Source: Paracoccaceae bacterium | GTDB taxonomy: Bacteria; Pseudomonadota; Alphaproteobacteria; Rhodobacterales; Rhodobacteraceae | Direction: 5' to 3' | NCBI GenBank assembly: GCA_007121055.1 | Contig: SKMM01000408.1 | Span: forward strand, 1 to 10,244 | Length of the DNA stretch: 10,244 nucleotides | In this document: in pieces, positions 1 to 6,125 of the stretch | Layout: the number at the start of each line of letters is the position of its first letter | How positions within the stretch are numbered: the first letter of the stretch is position 1 | Made by a program: the position numbers and the translations under genes | The notes under the pieces: model-generated | Told to the model about the DNA's origin: nothing | The model's database searches: none | What the model saw: only the letters and a program-made list of their open reading frames with translations

Positions 1-31
1 CCCTCCCGTCCAGGCCTGACCGCACCGTCAT
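1..31 (-). CDS. lnt: Start of a downstream gene, possibly apolipoprotein N-acyltransferase (partial)
   Basis: An ATG on the minus strand at 31-29 overlaps the corC stop codon (TGA, 30-28) in an ATGA arrangement, and the frame stays open to the window edge. Only ten codons are visible (MTVRSGLDGR), far too few to recognise a protein. The name is inferred only from the common proteobacterial order phoH-ybeY-corC-lnt. Lnt is the inner-membrane enzyme that adds the third acyl chain to lipoproteins. The overlap suggests translational coupling to corC. If the next gene starts elsewhere, this entry is void. Confidence 0.4.
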   Translation of the reverse strand, partial: MTVRSGLDGR

Positions 32-960
32 GGCCTCGGGTCCGCGCCCTCGCCCAATCGGACCCGCACGTGGTTGATGCGGCGCGGGTCGGCGTCCACC
101 ACCTCGAAGTCGACCCCCTCGGGGTGCGAGATCACCTCGCCCCGAGCGGGCACGCGACCCGCCAGCACCGCCACCACACCGCCGAGCGTGTCGATCTCGT
201 CACGCGCCTCGTCGGCCACCAGCTGGACACCCAGTTCCACCTCGACCTCCTCCAGCGGCGCACGGGCCTGCATCAGCCACGCCCCGGGCCCCTCGCGGGT
301 CCAGGGGCGTTCGTCGTCGGTGTCGTGTTCGTCCTCGATCTCGCCCACCACCTGCTCCAGCAGGTCCTCGATGGTCACCAGCCCGTCCACCCCGCCATAT
401 TCGTCGATCACCAACGCCATATGGGTCCGTTCCGCCTGCATCCGCTGCAGAAGCTTCGCCGCTGGCATCGAGGGCGGCGCATAGATCAGCGGCCGCAGCA
501 GCGGGCGCAGGTCGAACTCGTGGTGGCCGTTGAAGCCATAGCGCAGCGCCAGATCCTTGAGCAGCAGAAGCCCCAGCGGCCGGTCCATCGTCTCCTCATA
601 GACCGGCAGGCGCGAAAACCCGCTGTCGCGGAACGCCGCGAGCAGGTCCGCGCGCGCGATGTCCACCGGCACGCCCACGATCTCGGCCTTGGGCACGGCG
701 ACATCCTCCAGCCGCAGCCGGCGCAGCCGCGCAAGGCCCAGCGCCAACACCTGCGCGCCTTCCTGGCCCGCGGCGGCTTCCTCGGCCGGCGAGAAAGCCC
801 CGATCAGCCGGCCGAACAGCCCGCGCTGCCCCTGGTCCTGATCCTCGGTTCTTGTGAAATGGTCGCGATCACGCGCGCTGAGGCGTCGGTCGCGGGATCT
901 GTCCGTCTCCGGATCCGGCGCACGCCGCGCCGTACTCGATCCGCCGTCAGTGTCGCCCAT
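28..960 (-). CDS. corC: CorC/HlyC-type protein with paired CBS domains
   Basis: This is a 310-residue soluble CorC-like protein. Residues 1-45 are a polar, charged, probably disordered head. A CBS pair covers roughly 85-210, recognisable from segments such as SRLPVYEE (116-123) and VIDEYGGVDGLVTIEDL (184-200), followed by an acidic GEIEDEHD stretch (206-213). Residues about 225-305 form the CorC_HlyC (transporter-associated) domain. The DUF21 membrane domain of the longer family members is absent, as in E. coli CorC, which is linked to magnesium/cobalt efflux. It lies 25 bases after ybeY in the phoH-ybeY-corC operon. I chose the ATG at 960. Its purine-rich AGGAG lies only 2 bases upstream, unusually close, so an in-frame GTG at 978 is a possible alternative. 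The family is clear. The transported ion, if any, cannot be read from the sequence. Confidence 0.92.
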   Translation of the reverse strand: MGDTDGGSSTARRAPDPETDRSRDRRLSARDRDHFTRTEDQDQGQRGLFGRLIGAFSPAEEAAAGQEGAQVLALGLARLRRLRLEDVAVPKAEIVGVPVDIARADLLAAFRDSGFSRLPVYEETMDRPLGLLLLKDLALRYGFNGHHEFDLRPLLRPLIYAPPSMPAAKLLQRMQAERTHMALVIDEYGGVDGLVTIEDLLEQVVGEIEDEHDTDDERPWTREGPGAWLMQARAPLEEVEVELGVQLVADEARDEIDTLGGVVAVLAGRVPARGEVISHPEGVDFEVVDADPRRINHVRVRLGEGADPRP

Positions 961-985
961 GGCTCCTGTCCGTGTCACCGGCCCA

Positions 986-1528
986 TCACGCGAGTCGCTC
1001 GCCGGCCGCGTCCTCATATGGGTCCGGCAGACCCAGCTGCGCAAGTATCGCCACCTCCAGACCCTCCATCACCGTGGCCCGACGGTCGCAGACGTGATCA
1101 TAGCCCAGAAGATGCAAGGTTGCATGAACGATCAGATGGGTCAGATGCGCCTCCAGCGGTTTGCCCGCCGCCTGGGCCTCCGCCACGCAGGTCTCGCGCG
1201 CCAGCGCGATGTCGCCCAGCGGTTCAGGGTCGTCGGGCGTTCCCGGATCGGGCCGCGCCGGCGCGTCGGGCGGCCCCAGCTCCTGCGCGGGCCAGGACAG
1301 CACATTGGTGGGCGCGGGTTTGCCGCGGAAATCCGCGTTCAGCGCAGCCACGCGGGCGTCCGAGCCCGCCAGCAGCGCGATCTCGAACCCCTCGGCCGGC
1401 AACCCCAGATGCGCCAGCGTCGCCCGCGCCGCCCGCTCGGCCAACGCCTCCAGCGCCTCCGCGTCCCAGCCCGGGTCCTCCACCACCACTTCGACGAGCC
1501 GAAATGGCGCCTCAGCGGGCGGTGTCAT
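986..1528 (-). CDS. ybeY: Endoribonuclease YbeY (rRNA maturation factor)
   Basis: This 180-residue protein is a YbeY metal-dependent endoribonuclease, which acts in 16S rRNA 3'-end maturation and ribosome quality control in the cytoplasm. The zinc triad is visible as HATLHLLGYDH, giving H135, H139 and H145. The second conserved block, FRGKPAPTNVLSWP (67-80), carries the arginine and Asn-Val-Leu-Ser motif of the family. A proline/aspartate-rich insert (about 84-103) lies between that block and the GDIAL strand and makes the protein longer than E. coli YbeY (about 155 residues). The usual HG at the first zinc histidine reads HA here, a conservative change. The ATG at 1528 overlaps the end of phoH by 17 bases, so translation is probably coupled. 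No strong Shine-Dalgarno is visible. Longer in-frame starts would lie deep inside phoH and are unlikely. Confidence 0.95.
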   Translation of the reverse strand: MTPPAEAPFRLVEVVVEDPGWDAEALEALAERAARATLAHLGLPAEGFEIALLAGSDARVAALNADFRGKPAPTNVLSWPAQELGPPDAPARPDPGTPDDPEPLGDIALARETCVAEAQAAGKPLEAHLTHLIVHATLHLLGYDHVCDRRATVMEGLEVAILAQLGLPDPYEDAAGERLA

Positions 1529-2516
1529 CGCGCTCGTAGGCCTCGATGATGCGCGCGACCAGCGGGTGGCGAACCACATCGGCGGCGGTGAAGTAGGAGA
1601 ACGACACGCCCTTGATCCCATCCAGGATGCGCTCGGCCTCGCCCAGCCCGGACGTCACGCCGCGCGGCAGGTCGACCTGGCTGCGGTCACCGGTGATGAC
1701 CATGCGGGACCCCTCGCCGAGGCGGGTCAGGAACATCTTCATCTGCATCGCGGTGGCGTTCTGCGCCTCGTCCAGCACCACGAAGGACCGCGCCAGCGTG
1801 CGCCCGCGCATGAAGGCCAGCGGCGCGATCTCGATCCGCCGCTCCTCCATGAGCTTCGCGAGCATCTTGCCCGGCAGGAAATCCCCCAAAGCGTCGTAGA
1901 GCGGCTGCATGTAGGGATCGACCTTCTCCTTCATGTCGCCGGGCAGGAAGCCCAGCCGTTCGCCCGCCTCCACCGCCGGGCGCGACAGCACGATCTTGTC
2001 CACAAGGCCATCGGCGAACATCGACACGCCCACCGCCACCGCGATATAGGTCTTGCCGGTACCCGCGGGCCCGATGCCGAAGGCCATCTCGTGGGAGAAC
2101 AGCGCCTCCACATAGGCGCGCTGGGCGGCGGTGCGGGGCTCCACGGTCTTCTTGCGGGTGCGGATCTCCATCCGGCCGGACTGGAACATCTCCAGCTGCT
2201 GGCCGGGGCTCGCGGCCCCGCCCGACAGCCGCAGCGCCGCGTCGATGTCGCCGGGCTCCATCGCCCGGCCCTGCTCCAGCCTTGCATAGAGCGCCTGCAG
2301 CACGCCCGCCGCGCGGGTCCGCGCCTCGGGCTCGCCCACCAGAGCGATCTCGTTGCCGCGGCGCAACAGTTGCAGGCCCAGCGCATGTTCGATCTGCGCC
2401 AGGTTGCGGTCGAATTCGCCGCACAGGTCGATCAGCAGGCGATTGTCTGAGAACTCCAGCCGCGATTCGTGGGCTGCGTCCGGTCGGGGCGGGGGGGGCA
2501 GCGCGCTCAGGCCCAA
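1512..2516 (-). CDS. phoH: PhoH-family ATPase (PhoH-like protein, YbeZ type)
   Basis: This is a 334-residue PhoH-like P-loop ATPase, the usual partner of YbeY, thought to act in RNA metabolism. The Walker A motif GPAGTGKT is at 149-156, Walker B VVLDEAQN at 246-253, and the TGDRSQVDLPRG segment follows at 275-286. An N-terminal domain with the LLIDLCGEFDRNLAQIE segment (27-43) is intact. No suitable ATG lies near the start of homology. I chose TTG at 2516-2514 because a perfect AAGGAG sits 6 bases upstream. The frame is open further upstream, but that extension looks non-coding. It opens the phoH-ybeY-corC operon, divergent from trpC across 160 bases. Eight consecutive C residues on the coding strand (2498-2491) encode part of PPPP at residues 7-10. 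Confidence 0.93.
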   Translation of the reverse strand: MGLSALPPPPRPDAAHESRLEFSDNRLLIDLCGEFDRNLAQIEHALGLQLLRRGNEIALVGEPEARTRAAGVLQALYARLEQGRAMEPGDIDAALRLSGGAASPGQQLEMFQSGRMEIRTRKKTVEPRTAAQRAYVEALFSHEMAFGIGPAGTGKTYIAVAVGVSMFADGLVDKIVLSRPAVEAGERLGFLPGDMKEKVDPYMQPLYDALGDFLPGKMLAKLMEERRIEIAPLAFMRGRTLARSFVVLDEAQNATAMQMKMFLTRLGEGSRMVITGDRSQVDLPRGVTSGLGEAERILDGIKGVSFSYFTAADVVRHPLVARIIEAYERDDTAR

Positions 2517-2676
2517 ACAAGGCTCCTTGCCAGAGGATTTTCGCGTATCGTGCCAAGCCGCGACCTTCGGCGCAAGCGCCGTGGTCACATGGACCGGGGA
2601 ATGGCGCCCCGCCGCCTGCGCACCTTCCCAAGCGGACGGGCGGGCGCTACATCTGCAGCCCAACGCGGAGGGGGCA
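2517..2676. other. Divergent intergenic region phoH/trpC
   Basis: This 160-base gap must hold promoters for both the phoH operon and trpC. On the minus strand a weak sigma70-like pair, TTGCGC (2575-2570) and CACGAT (2552-2547) with a 17-base spacer, could serve phoH. No convincing promoter is seen for trpC. I see no trp leader peptide or attenuator hairpin, and no trpD remnant. Confidence 0.3.
2523..2528 (-). promoter_or_regulatory. Ribosome binding site that sets the phoH TTG start
   Basis: AAGGAG on the minus strand, 6 bases before the TTG at 2516. It is the only strong Shine-Dalgarno near the start of homology and is the main reason for choosing a non-ATG start. A CTG two codons later is the next candidate, with a poorer 12-base spacing. 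Confidence 0.7.
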
Positions 2677-3483
2677 ATGGCCGACATTCTGGACCGCATC
2701 CGGACCTACAAGCTGCAGGAAATCGCCGCGGGCAAGGCCGACCGGCCGCTGTCCGAGGTGGAGGCCGCCGCGCGCGCGGCCCCCCTGGTGCGCCCCTTCG
2801 CCGCGGCGCTGGCCCAAGCGGCCCAGCGCGGCCCAGCGCTGATCGCCGAGATCAAGAAGGCAAGCCCGTCGAAGGGCCTGATCCGGGCCGATTTCGACCC
2901 CGCCGCGCTGGCCCAGGCCTACGAGGCGGGCGGGGCCGCCTGCCTGTCCGTGCTGACCGATGCGCCGTCCTTCCAGGGCGCTCCGGAATACCTCGGGCGC
3001 GCGCGGGCGGCCTGCAGCCTGCCGGTGCTGCGCAAGGATTTCCTCTATGACACCTGGCAGGTGGTCGAGGCGCGCGCGCTGGGGGCTGACTGCATCCTGA
3101 TCATCATGGCCGCGATCGACGACGCCTGCGCCGCGGACCTTGCGGCGGCCGCGCGCCACTGGGGCATGGACGCGCTGCTGGAGGTGCATGATGCCGAGGA
3201 ACTCGACCGTGCGCTGCGGATCGACGCGCCGATGGTCGGGATCAACAACCGCAACCTCAAGACCTTCGAGGTCAGCCTCGACGTCACCCGCACCCTGGCC
3301 CCGCGCATCCCCGACGACCGTATGGTCGTGGCCGAAAGCGGACTCTTCACGCCCGAAGACCTCGCCGATCTGGCAGGCCATGGCGCCCGTGCGTTCCTGA
3401 TTGGCGAAAGCCTGATGCGGCAGGCCAACGTGGCCGCGGCCACCCGCGCCATCCTCGCGCCCGTCCCGGCCCGCGCGCCATGA
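2677..3483 (+). CDS. trpC: Indole-3-glycerol phosphate synthase
   Basis: TrpC (268 residues, normal length for a stand-alone enzyme) closes the indole ring by converting 1-(2-carboxyphenylamino)-1-deoxyribulose 5-phosphate to indole-3-glycerol phosphate in tryptophan synthesis. It is a TIM barrel with the family's catalytic residues in place: E58 and K60 in AEIKKASPSKG (57-67), K120 in LRKDF, E169 in LLEVH, N190 in GINNRNL (188-194), and S221 in VAESG. The ATG at 2677 has a GGAGG 5 bases upstream. The frame is open further upstream, but without recognisable homology. The stop overlaps the moaC start (ATGA, 3480-3483). There is no TrpF fusion. No other trp gene is visible: upstream lies divergent phoH, so trpC here is first in its unit. 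Confidence 0.97.
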   Translation: MADILDRIRTYKLQEIAAGKADRPLSEVEAAARAAPLVRPFAAALAQAAQRGPALIAEIKKASPSKGLIRADFDPAALAQAYEAGGAACLSVLTDAPSFQGAPEYLGRARAACSLPVLRKDFLYDTWQVVEARALGADCILIIMAAIDDACAADLAAAARHWGMDALLEVHDAEELDRALRIDAPMVGINNRNLKTFEVSLDVTRTLAPRIPDDRMVVAESGLFTPEDLADLAGHGARAFLIGESLMRQANVAAATRAILAPVPARAP

Positions 3484-3974
3484 GCGACCTGACCCATTTC
3501 GATGCTGAGGGCGCGGCCCATATGGTCGACGTCTCGGACAAGCCCGCGACCAGGCGCGTGGCGGTGGCCGAGGGCTGCGTGATCATGGCCCCCGCGACGC
3601 TGGCGCTTGTGACCGAAGGCCGGGCGAAGAAGGGCGATGTGGCGGGTGTCGCGCGGCTCGCGGGCATCATGGGGGCCAAGCGCACCGCCGACCTGATCCC
3701 GCTGTGCCATCCGCTGCCGCTGTCGAAGGTCAGCCTCGACATCACCCCGGACCCCGACCTGCCCGGTTTGCGCCTGACCGCGACGGTCGCCACCACCGGC
3801 CCGACGGGGGTGGAGATGGAGGCCCTCACGGCCGTCTCGGTCGCGGCGCTGACAGTCTACGACATGCTGAAGGCGGTGCAGAAGGACATGGCCATCACCG
3901 GCATCCGCCTCCTGATGAAGGAGGGGGGACGGTCGGGCCGGTTCGAGGCGCCCGCCGCCGTCCGGTCGGCATGA
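3480..3974 (+). CDS. moaC: Cyclic pyranopterin monophosphate synthase MoaC
   Basis: MoaC (164 residues) converts the MoaA product, 3',8-cyclo-7,8-dihydro-GTP, to cyclic pyranopterin monophosphate, an early step of molybdenum cofactor synthesis in the cytoplasm. The N-terminal LTHFD, the LIPLCHPLPLS block (72-82), GPTGVEMEALTAVS (107-120) and the catalytic YDMLKAVQKDM (127-137) are all present. D128 and K131 match the E. coli catalytic numbering. The start overlaps the trpC stop by four bases with no separate Shine-Dalgarno visible, indicating translational coupling. It is followed by a 29-codon frame and then moeA, a later enzyme of the same cofactor pathway. moaA, moaD and moaE are not in the window. 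Confidence 0.97.
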   Translation: MSDLTHFDAEGAAHMVDVSDKPATRRVAVAEGCVIMAPATLALVTEGRAKKGDVAGVARLAGIMGAKRTADLIPLCHPLPLSKVSLDITPDPDLPGLRLTATVATTGPTGVEMEALTAVSVAALTVYDMLKAVQKDMAITGIRLLMKEGGRSGRFEAPAAVRSA

Positions 3975-4060
3975 CGCCGCCCTGGCGGCACGGCGAAGCG
4001 GGGCCGCGCGCCTCCGCACAGCGGTCCGGCCCGGATGCCCACGGGAGCCCGGCCGCATGA
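3971..4060 (+). CDS. Possible 29-residue coupling ORF between moaC and moeA
   Basis: An ATG at 3971 overlaps the moaC stop (ATGA, 3971-3974), and its own stop overlaps the moeA start (ATGA, 4057-4060). The 29 codons exactly bridge the 82-base gap. The peptide begins MTPPWRHGEAG and ends GSPAA. It is rich in Pro, Gly, Ala and Arg, with no motif or membrane segment. In GC-rich DNA such a peptide can arise without selection. The double overlap is what makes it worth recording: ribosomes leaving moaC could re-initiate here and be delivered to the moeA start. The role would be coupling rather than a peptide function. This is inference, and it may be chance. Confidence 0.25.
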   Translation: MTPPWRHGEAGPRASAQRSGPDAHGSPAA

Positions 4061-5235
4061 TCCCGGTGGAGGAGGCGCTGGAGCGCGTGCTTGCGCTGTC
4101 TTCCCCGCTGGGTTCCGAGCAGGTGGCGCTGGCGCAGGCCGCAGGACGGGTGATGACCGCGCCGGCGGTGGCCGCCCGCGCCCAGCCGCCGTTTCCAGCC
4201 TCTGCCATGGATGGCTACGCAATGGCCGCATCCGAGGCCCGCCCCGGGGCGCGGCTGTACGTCGTGGGAATGGCCCGCGCAGGCGAACGCTTCGGCGCCG
4301 CGGTGGGCCCCGGCGCGGCGGTGCGGATCTTCACCGGCGCGCCGATGCCCGAGGGCACCGACCATGTCGTCATCCAGGAGGACGTCGACCGCGCCGGCGA
4401 CACCATCACGCTGCGCGAGGTGGGCCCCGCCAATGTCCGCCCGGCCGGCGCCGACTTCGCCGCAGGCAGCCGGCTGGAGGCGCCGCGGCGGCTGCGGCCC
4501 GTGGACCTCGCGCTGCTCGCGGCCATGAACGTGGGTGAGGTGACGGTCGCGCGCCGCCCCGAGGTCGCGCTGATCGCCACCGGCGACGAGTTGGTGATGC
4601 CCGGCACCGCCCCCGGCCCGGACCAGATCGTCGCCTCCAACATCTTCGGCCTGAAGGCCATGGCCGAGGCCGAGGGCGCCACCGTCCGCCTCCTGCCCAT
4701 CGCCCGCGACCGGGCCAAGAGCCTCGACACCGTTCTGGACCTGGCCGAGGGGGCGGATGTGATCGTCACCATCGGCGGGGCCTCGGTGGGAGAGCATGAC
4801 CTCGTGGCCGGGGCGCTGGGCGCCCGGGGCTTCGCGCCGGCCTTCTGGAAGATCGCCATGCGGCCGGGCAAGCCGCTAATGGCCGGCCAGCTTGGGGGCG
4901 CGCTGATGCTGGGGCTGCCGGGCAACCCGGTCTCGGCCATCGTCTGCGGGCATCTCTTCCTGCTGCCGGCGCTGCGAGCACTGCAGGGGCTGACCGAGGT
5001 GGCGCCGCAGCCGGTGCCGGCGCGGCTGGGCCGGGCGGTCGTGGAAAACGGCCCCCGCGCGCATTACATGCGGGCGACCCTGCGCCCGGGCCGGCCGCTG
5101 CCCGTGGCCACCCCCTTTGACAGCCAGGACAGCGCCATCCTCAGCCTTCTGGCCGAGGCCGGGGCCCTGGTGATCCGCCCGCCCCGCGCTCCCGCCCTGC
5201 CCGAGGGCGCCGAGGTGGAGGTGCTGCCGTTGTGA
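4057..5235 (+). CDS. moeA: Molybdopterin molybdenumtransferase MoeA
   Basis: MoeA (392 residues; the E. coli protein has about 411) inserts molybdate into adenylylated molybdopterin to give the finished molybdenum cofactor. Family signatures in order are PPFPASAMDGYA (44-55, D52 matching the functional Asp of the family), FTGAPMPEGTDHVV (92-105), ATGDELV (174-180), TIGGASVGEHDLV (238-250, with D248), MRPGKP (268-273), and GLPGNPVS (286-293). The last ~70 residues (HYMRATLRPG to EVEVLPL) form the C-terminal beta-barrel domain. The ATG at 4057 is supported by alignment of the MIPVEEAL start to the family. A weak GGGAG lies about 10 bases upstream. It sits 82 bases after moaC, and its stop overlaps an in-frame GTG that could extend lexA. 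Confidence 0.97.
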   Translation: MIPVEEALERVLALSSPLGSEQVALAQAAGRVMTAPAVAARAQPPFPASAMDGYAMAASEARPGARLYVVGMARAGERFGAAVGPGAAVRIFTGAPMPEGTDHVVIQEDVDRAGDTITLREVGPANVRPAGADFAAGSRLEAPRRLRPVDLALLAAMNVGEVTVARRPEVALIATGDELVMPGTAPGPDQIVASNIFGLKAMAEAEGATVRLLPIARDRAKSLDTVLDLAEGADVIVTIGGASVGEHDLVAGALGARGFAPAFWKIAMRPGKPLMAGQLGGALMLGLPGNPVSAIVCGHLFLLPALRALQGLTEVAPQPVPARLGRAVVENGPRAHYMRATLRPGRPLPVATPFDSQDSAILSLLAEAGALVIRPPRAPALPEGAEVEVLPL

Positions 5236-5241
5236 CGGCCC

Positions 5242-5271
5242 TTGACCCCGGGGGCGGAACAGGAGTAGAAC
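5242..5271 (+). promoter_or_regulatory. Candidate lexA promoter
   Basis: TTGACC (5242-5247) and TAGAAC (5266-5271) are separated by 18 bases and form a reasonable sigma70-type pair. The -10 element lies inside the SOS box, so a bound LexA dimer would block it. Transcription would start near 5278, leaving a leader of about 23 bases. No expression evidence is available from sequence alone. Confidence 0.5.
5257..5271 (+). promoter_or_regulatory. SOS box (LexA operator), GAAC-N7-GAAC
   Basis: GAACAGGAGTAGAAC is a perfect direct repeat, equal on the other strand to GTTC-N7-GTTC, the LexA-binding consensus known for alphaproteobacteria such as Rhodobacter and Rhizobium. It ends 29 bases before the lexA start and overlaps the candidate -10 box, as expected for autoregulation. 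I found no second match to this spacing elsewhere in the window. Confidence 0.88.
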
Positions 5272-5300
5272 GAAGCACCGTCGCGGCAATCGGGGCCCCC

Positions 5301-6023
5301 ATGCTGACCCGCAAGCAGATCGCACTCCTGCAGTTCATCGACGAAAGGCTGCGGCGCGATGGCGTGCCGCCCTCCTTCGACGAGATGAAGGAGGCGTTGG
5401 AACTCCGCTCGAAATCGGGGATCCACCGGCTGATCACGGCGCTGGAGGAACGGGGCTTCATCCGCCGCCTGCCGCACCGGGCCCGCGCCATCGAGGTGCT
5501 GCGCCTGCCCGAGGCGCTGATGCCTGCGCAGGCAGAACCGGCCGCCGCGGCGCCGCGCGTCGGCTTCGCCCCGCGGGTTCTGCAGGGCTCCCGTCCGCCG
5601 GCACCGCCGCACGGCGCCCTGCCGGTGGTGGAGGCGCGCGCGACGGAGGTCCCCGTCATGGGCCGCATCGCCGCCGGCACCCCCATCGAGGCGATCAGCG
5701 AGGTCAGCCACCATGTCGCGGTCCCGGGCTCGATGCTCGGCGCGCAGGGGGAGCATTACGCGCTGGAGGTCCGGGGCGACTCGATGATCGAGGCGGGGAT
5801 CAACGATGGCGACATCGTGGTGATCCGGTCCCAGTCCACCGCCGATACCGGCGACATCGTCGTGGCGCTGGTGGACGAGACGGAGGCGACGCTCAAGCGC
5901 TTCCGCCGCCGCGGCGGGATGATCGCGCTGGAGGCCGCCAACCCGGCCTATGAAACCCGCCTCCTGCGCGAAGACCAGGTGCGCATCCAGGGCCGCCTCG
6001 TCGGCCTGATCCGCAGCTACTGA
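5301..6023 (+). CDS. lexA: SOS repressor LexA
   Basis: LexA (240 residues) represses DNA-repair genes and cuts itself when stimulated by RecA bound to single-stranded DNA. Residues 1-65 form the winged helix-turn-helix, starting MLTRKQ and including SKSGIHRLITALEERGFIRR (37-56). A Pro/Ala-rich linker of about 70-108 follows. The C-terminal S24-type peptidase domain has the cleavage site A125-G126 in GRIAAG, the nucleophile S161 in VRGDSMIEAG, and the general base K199 in EATLKRF. The ATG at 5301 matches the usual LexA start. A GTG at 5232 overlapping the moeA stop would add 23 unrelated residues and swallow the SOS box. The Shine-Dalgarno is weak. Regulation is likely autorepression through the box at 5257-5271, with possible readthrough from the trpC-moaC-moeA unit. 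Confidence 0.97.
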   Translation: MLTRKQIALLQFIDERLRRDGVPPSFDEMKEALELRSKSGIHRLITALEERGFIRRLPHRARAIEVLRLPEALMPAQAEPAAAAPRVGFAPRVLQGSRPPAPPHGALPVVEARATEVPVMGRIAAGTPIEAISEVSHHVAVPGSMLGAQGEHYALEVRGDSMIEAGINDGDIVVIRSQSTADTGDIVVALVDETEATLKRFRRRGGMIALEAANPAYETRLLREDQVRIQGRLVGLIRSY

Positions 6024-6125
6024 TCCGGCCCCGACGATCTGTCTTGGCGCAGCTCGACTTTTAGGCGCAGGGTAGCTGGGCTCGACCCGGGTGCCATCGC
6101 GGAAGTCAGGCCTGCCATGCGCGCG
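6024..6125. other. Convergent gap between lexA and gshA
   Basis: This 102-base gap separates two convergent genes. I could not find a clear hairpin with a T tract for either direction. It holds an imperfect direct repeat: GGCGCAG followed by CTCGAC at 6046-6058, and the same two words split by 10 bases at 6064-6086. I assign no function to it. Confidence 0.3.

Noticed and set aside
70..1539. A 489-codon plus-strand open frame across corC and ybeY
   Set aside because: It is antisense to two confidently identified genes, its residues are His/Arg/Pro/Gln-rich low complexity, and it shows no motif. Long antisense frames are expected at this GC content.
2540..2561. A TTGGCACG sequence on the minus strand resembling a sigma54 -24 element upstream of phoH
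   Set aside because: The -12 element (TTGC) is not found at the required spacing; the sequence there is GCGA.
2576..2679. Possible trp leader peptide with two Trp codons upstream of trpC
   Set aside because: The two Trp codons are in frame with trpC but no stop separates them from it, and I see no alternative hairpin pair as in attenuation.
6046..6086. GGCGCAG...CTCGAC repeated in the lexA/gshA gap, considered as a regulatory repeat or attachment site
   Set aside because: Only two short, unevenly spaced copies, with no integrase, tRNA or symmetrical flank. Chance is the simpler reading.
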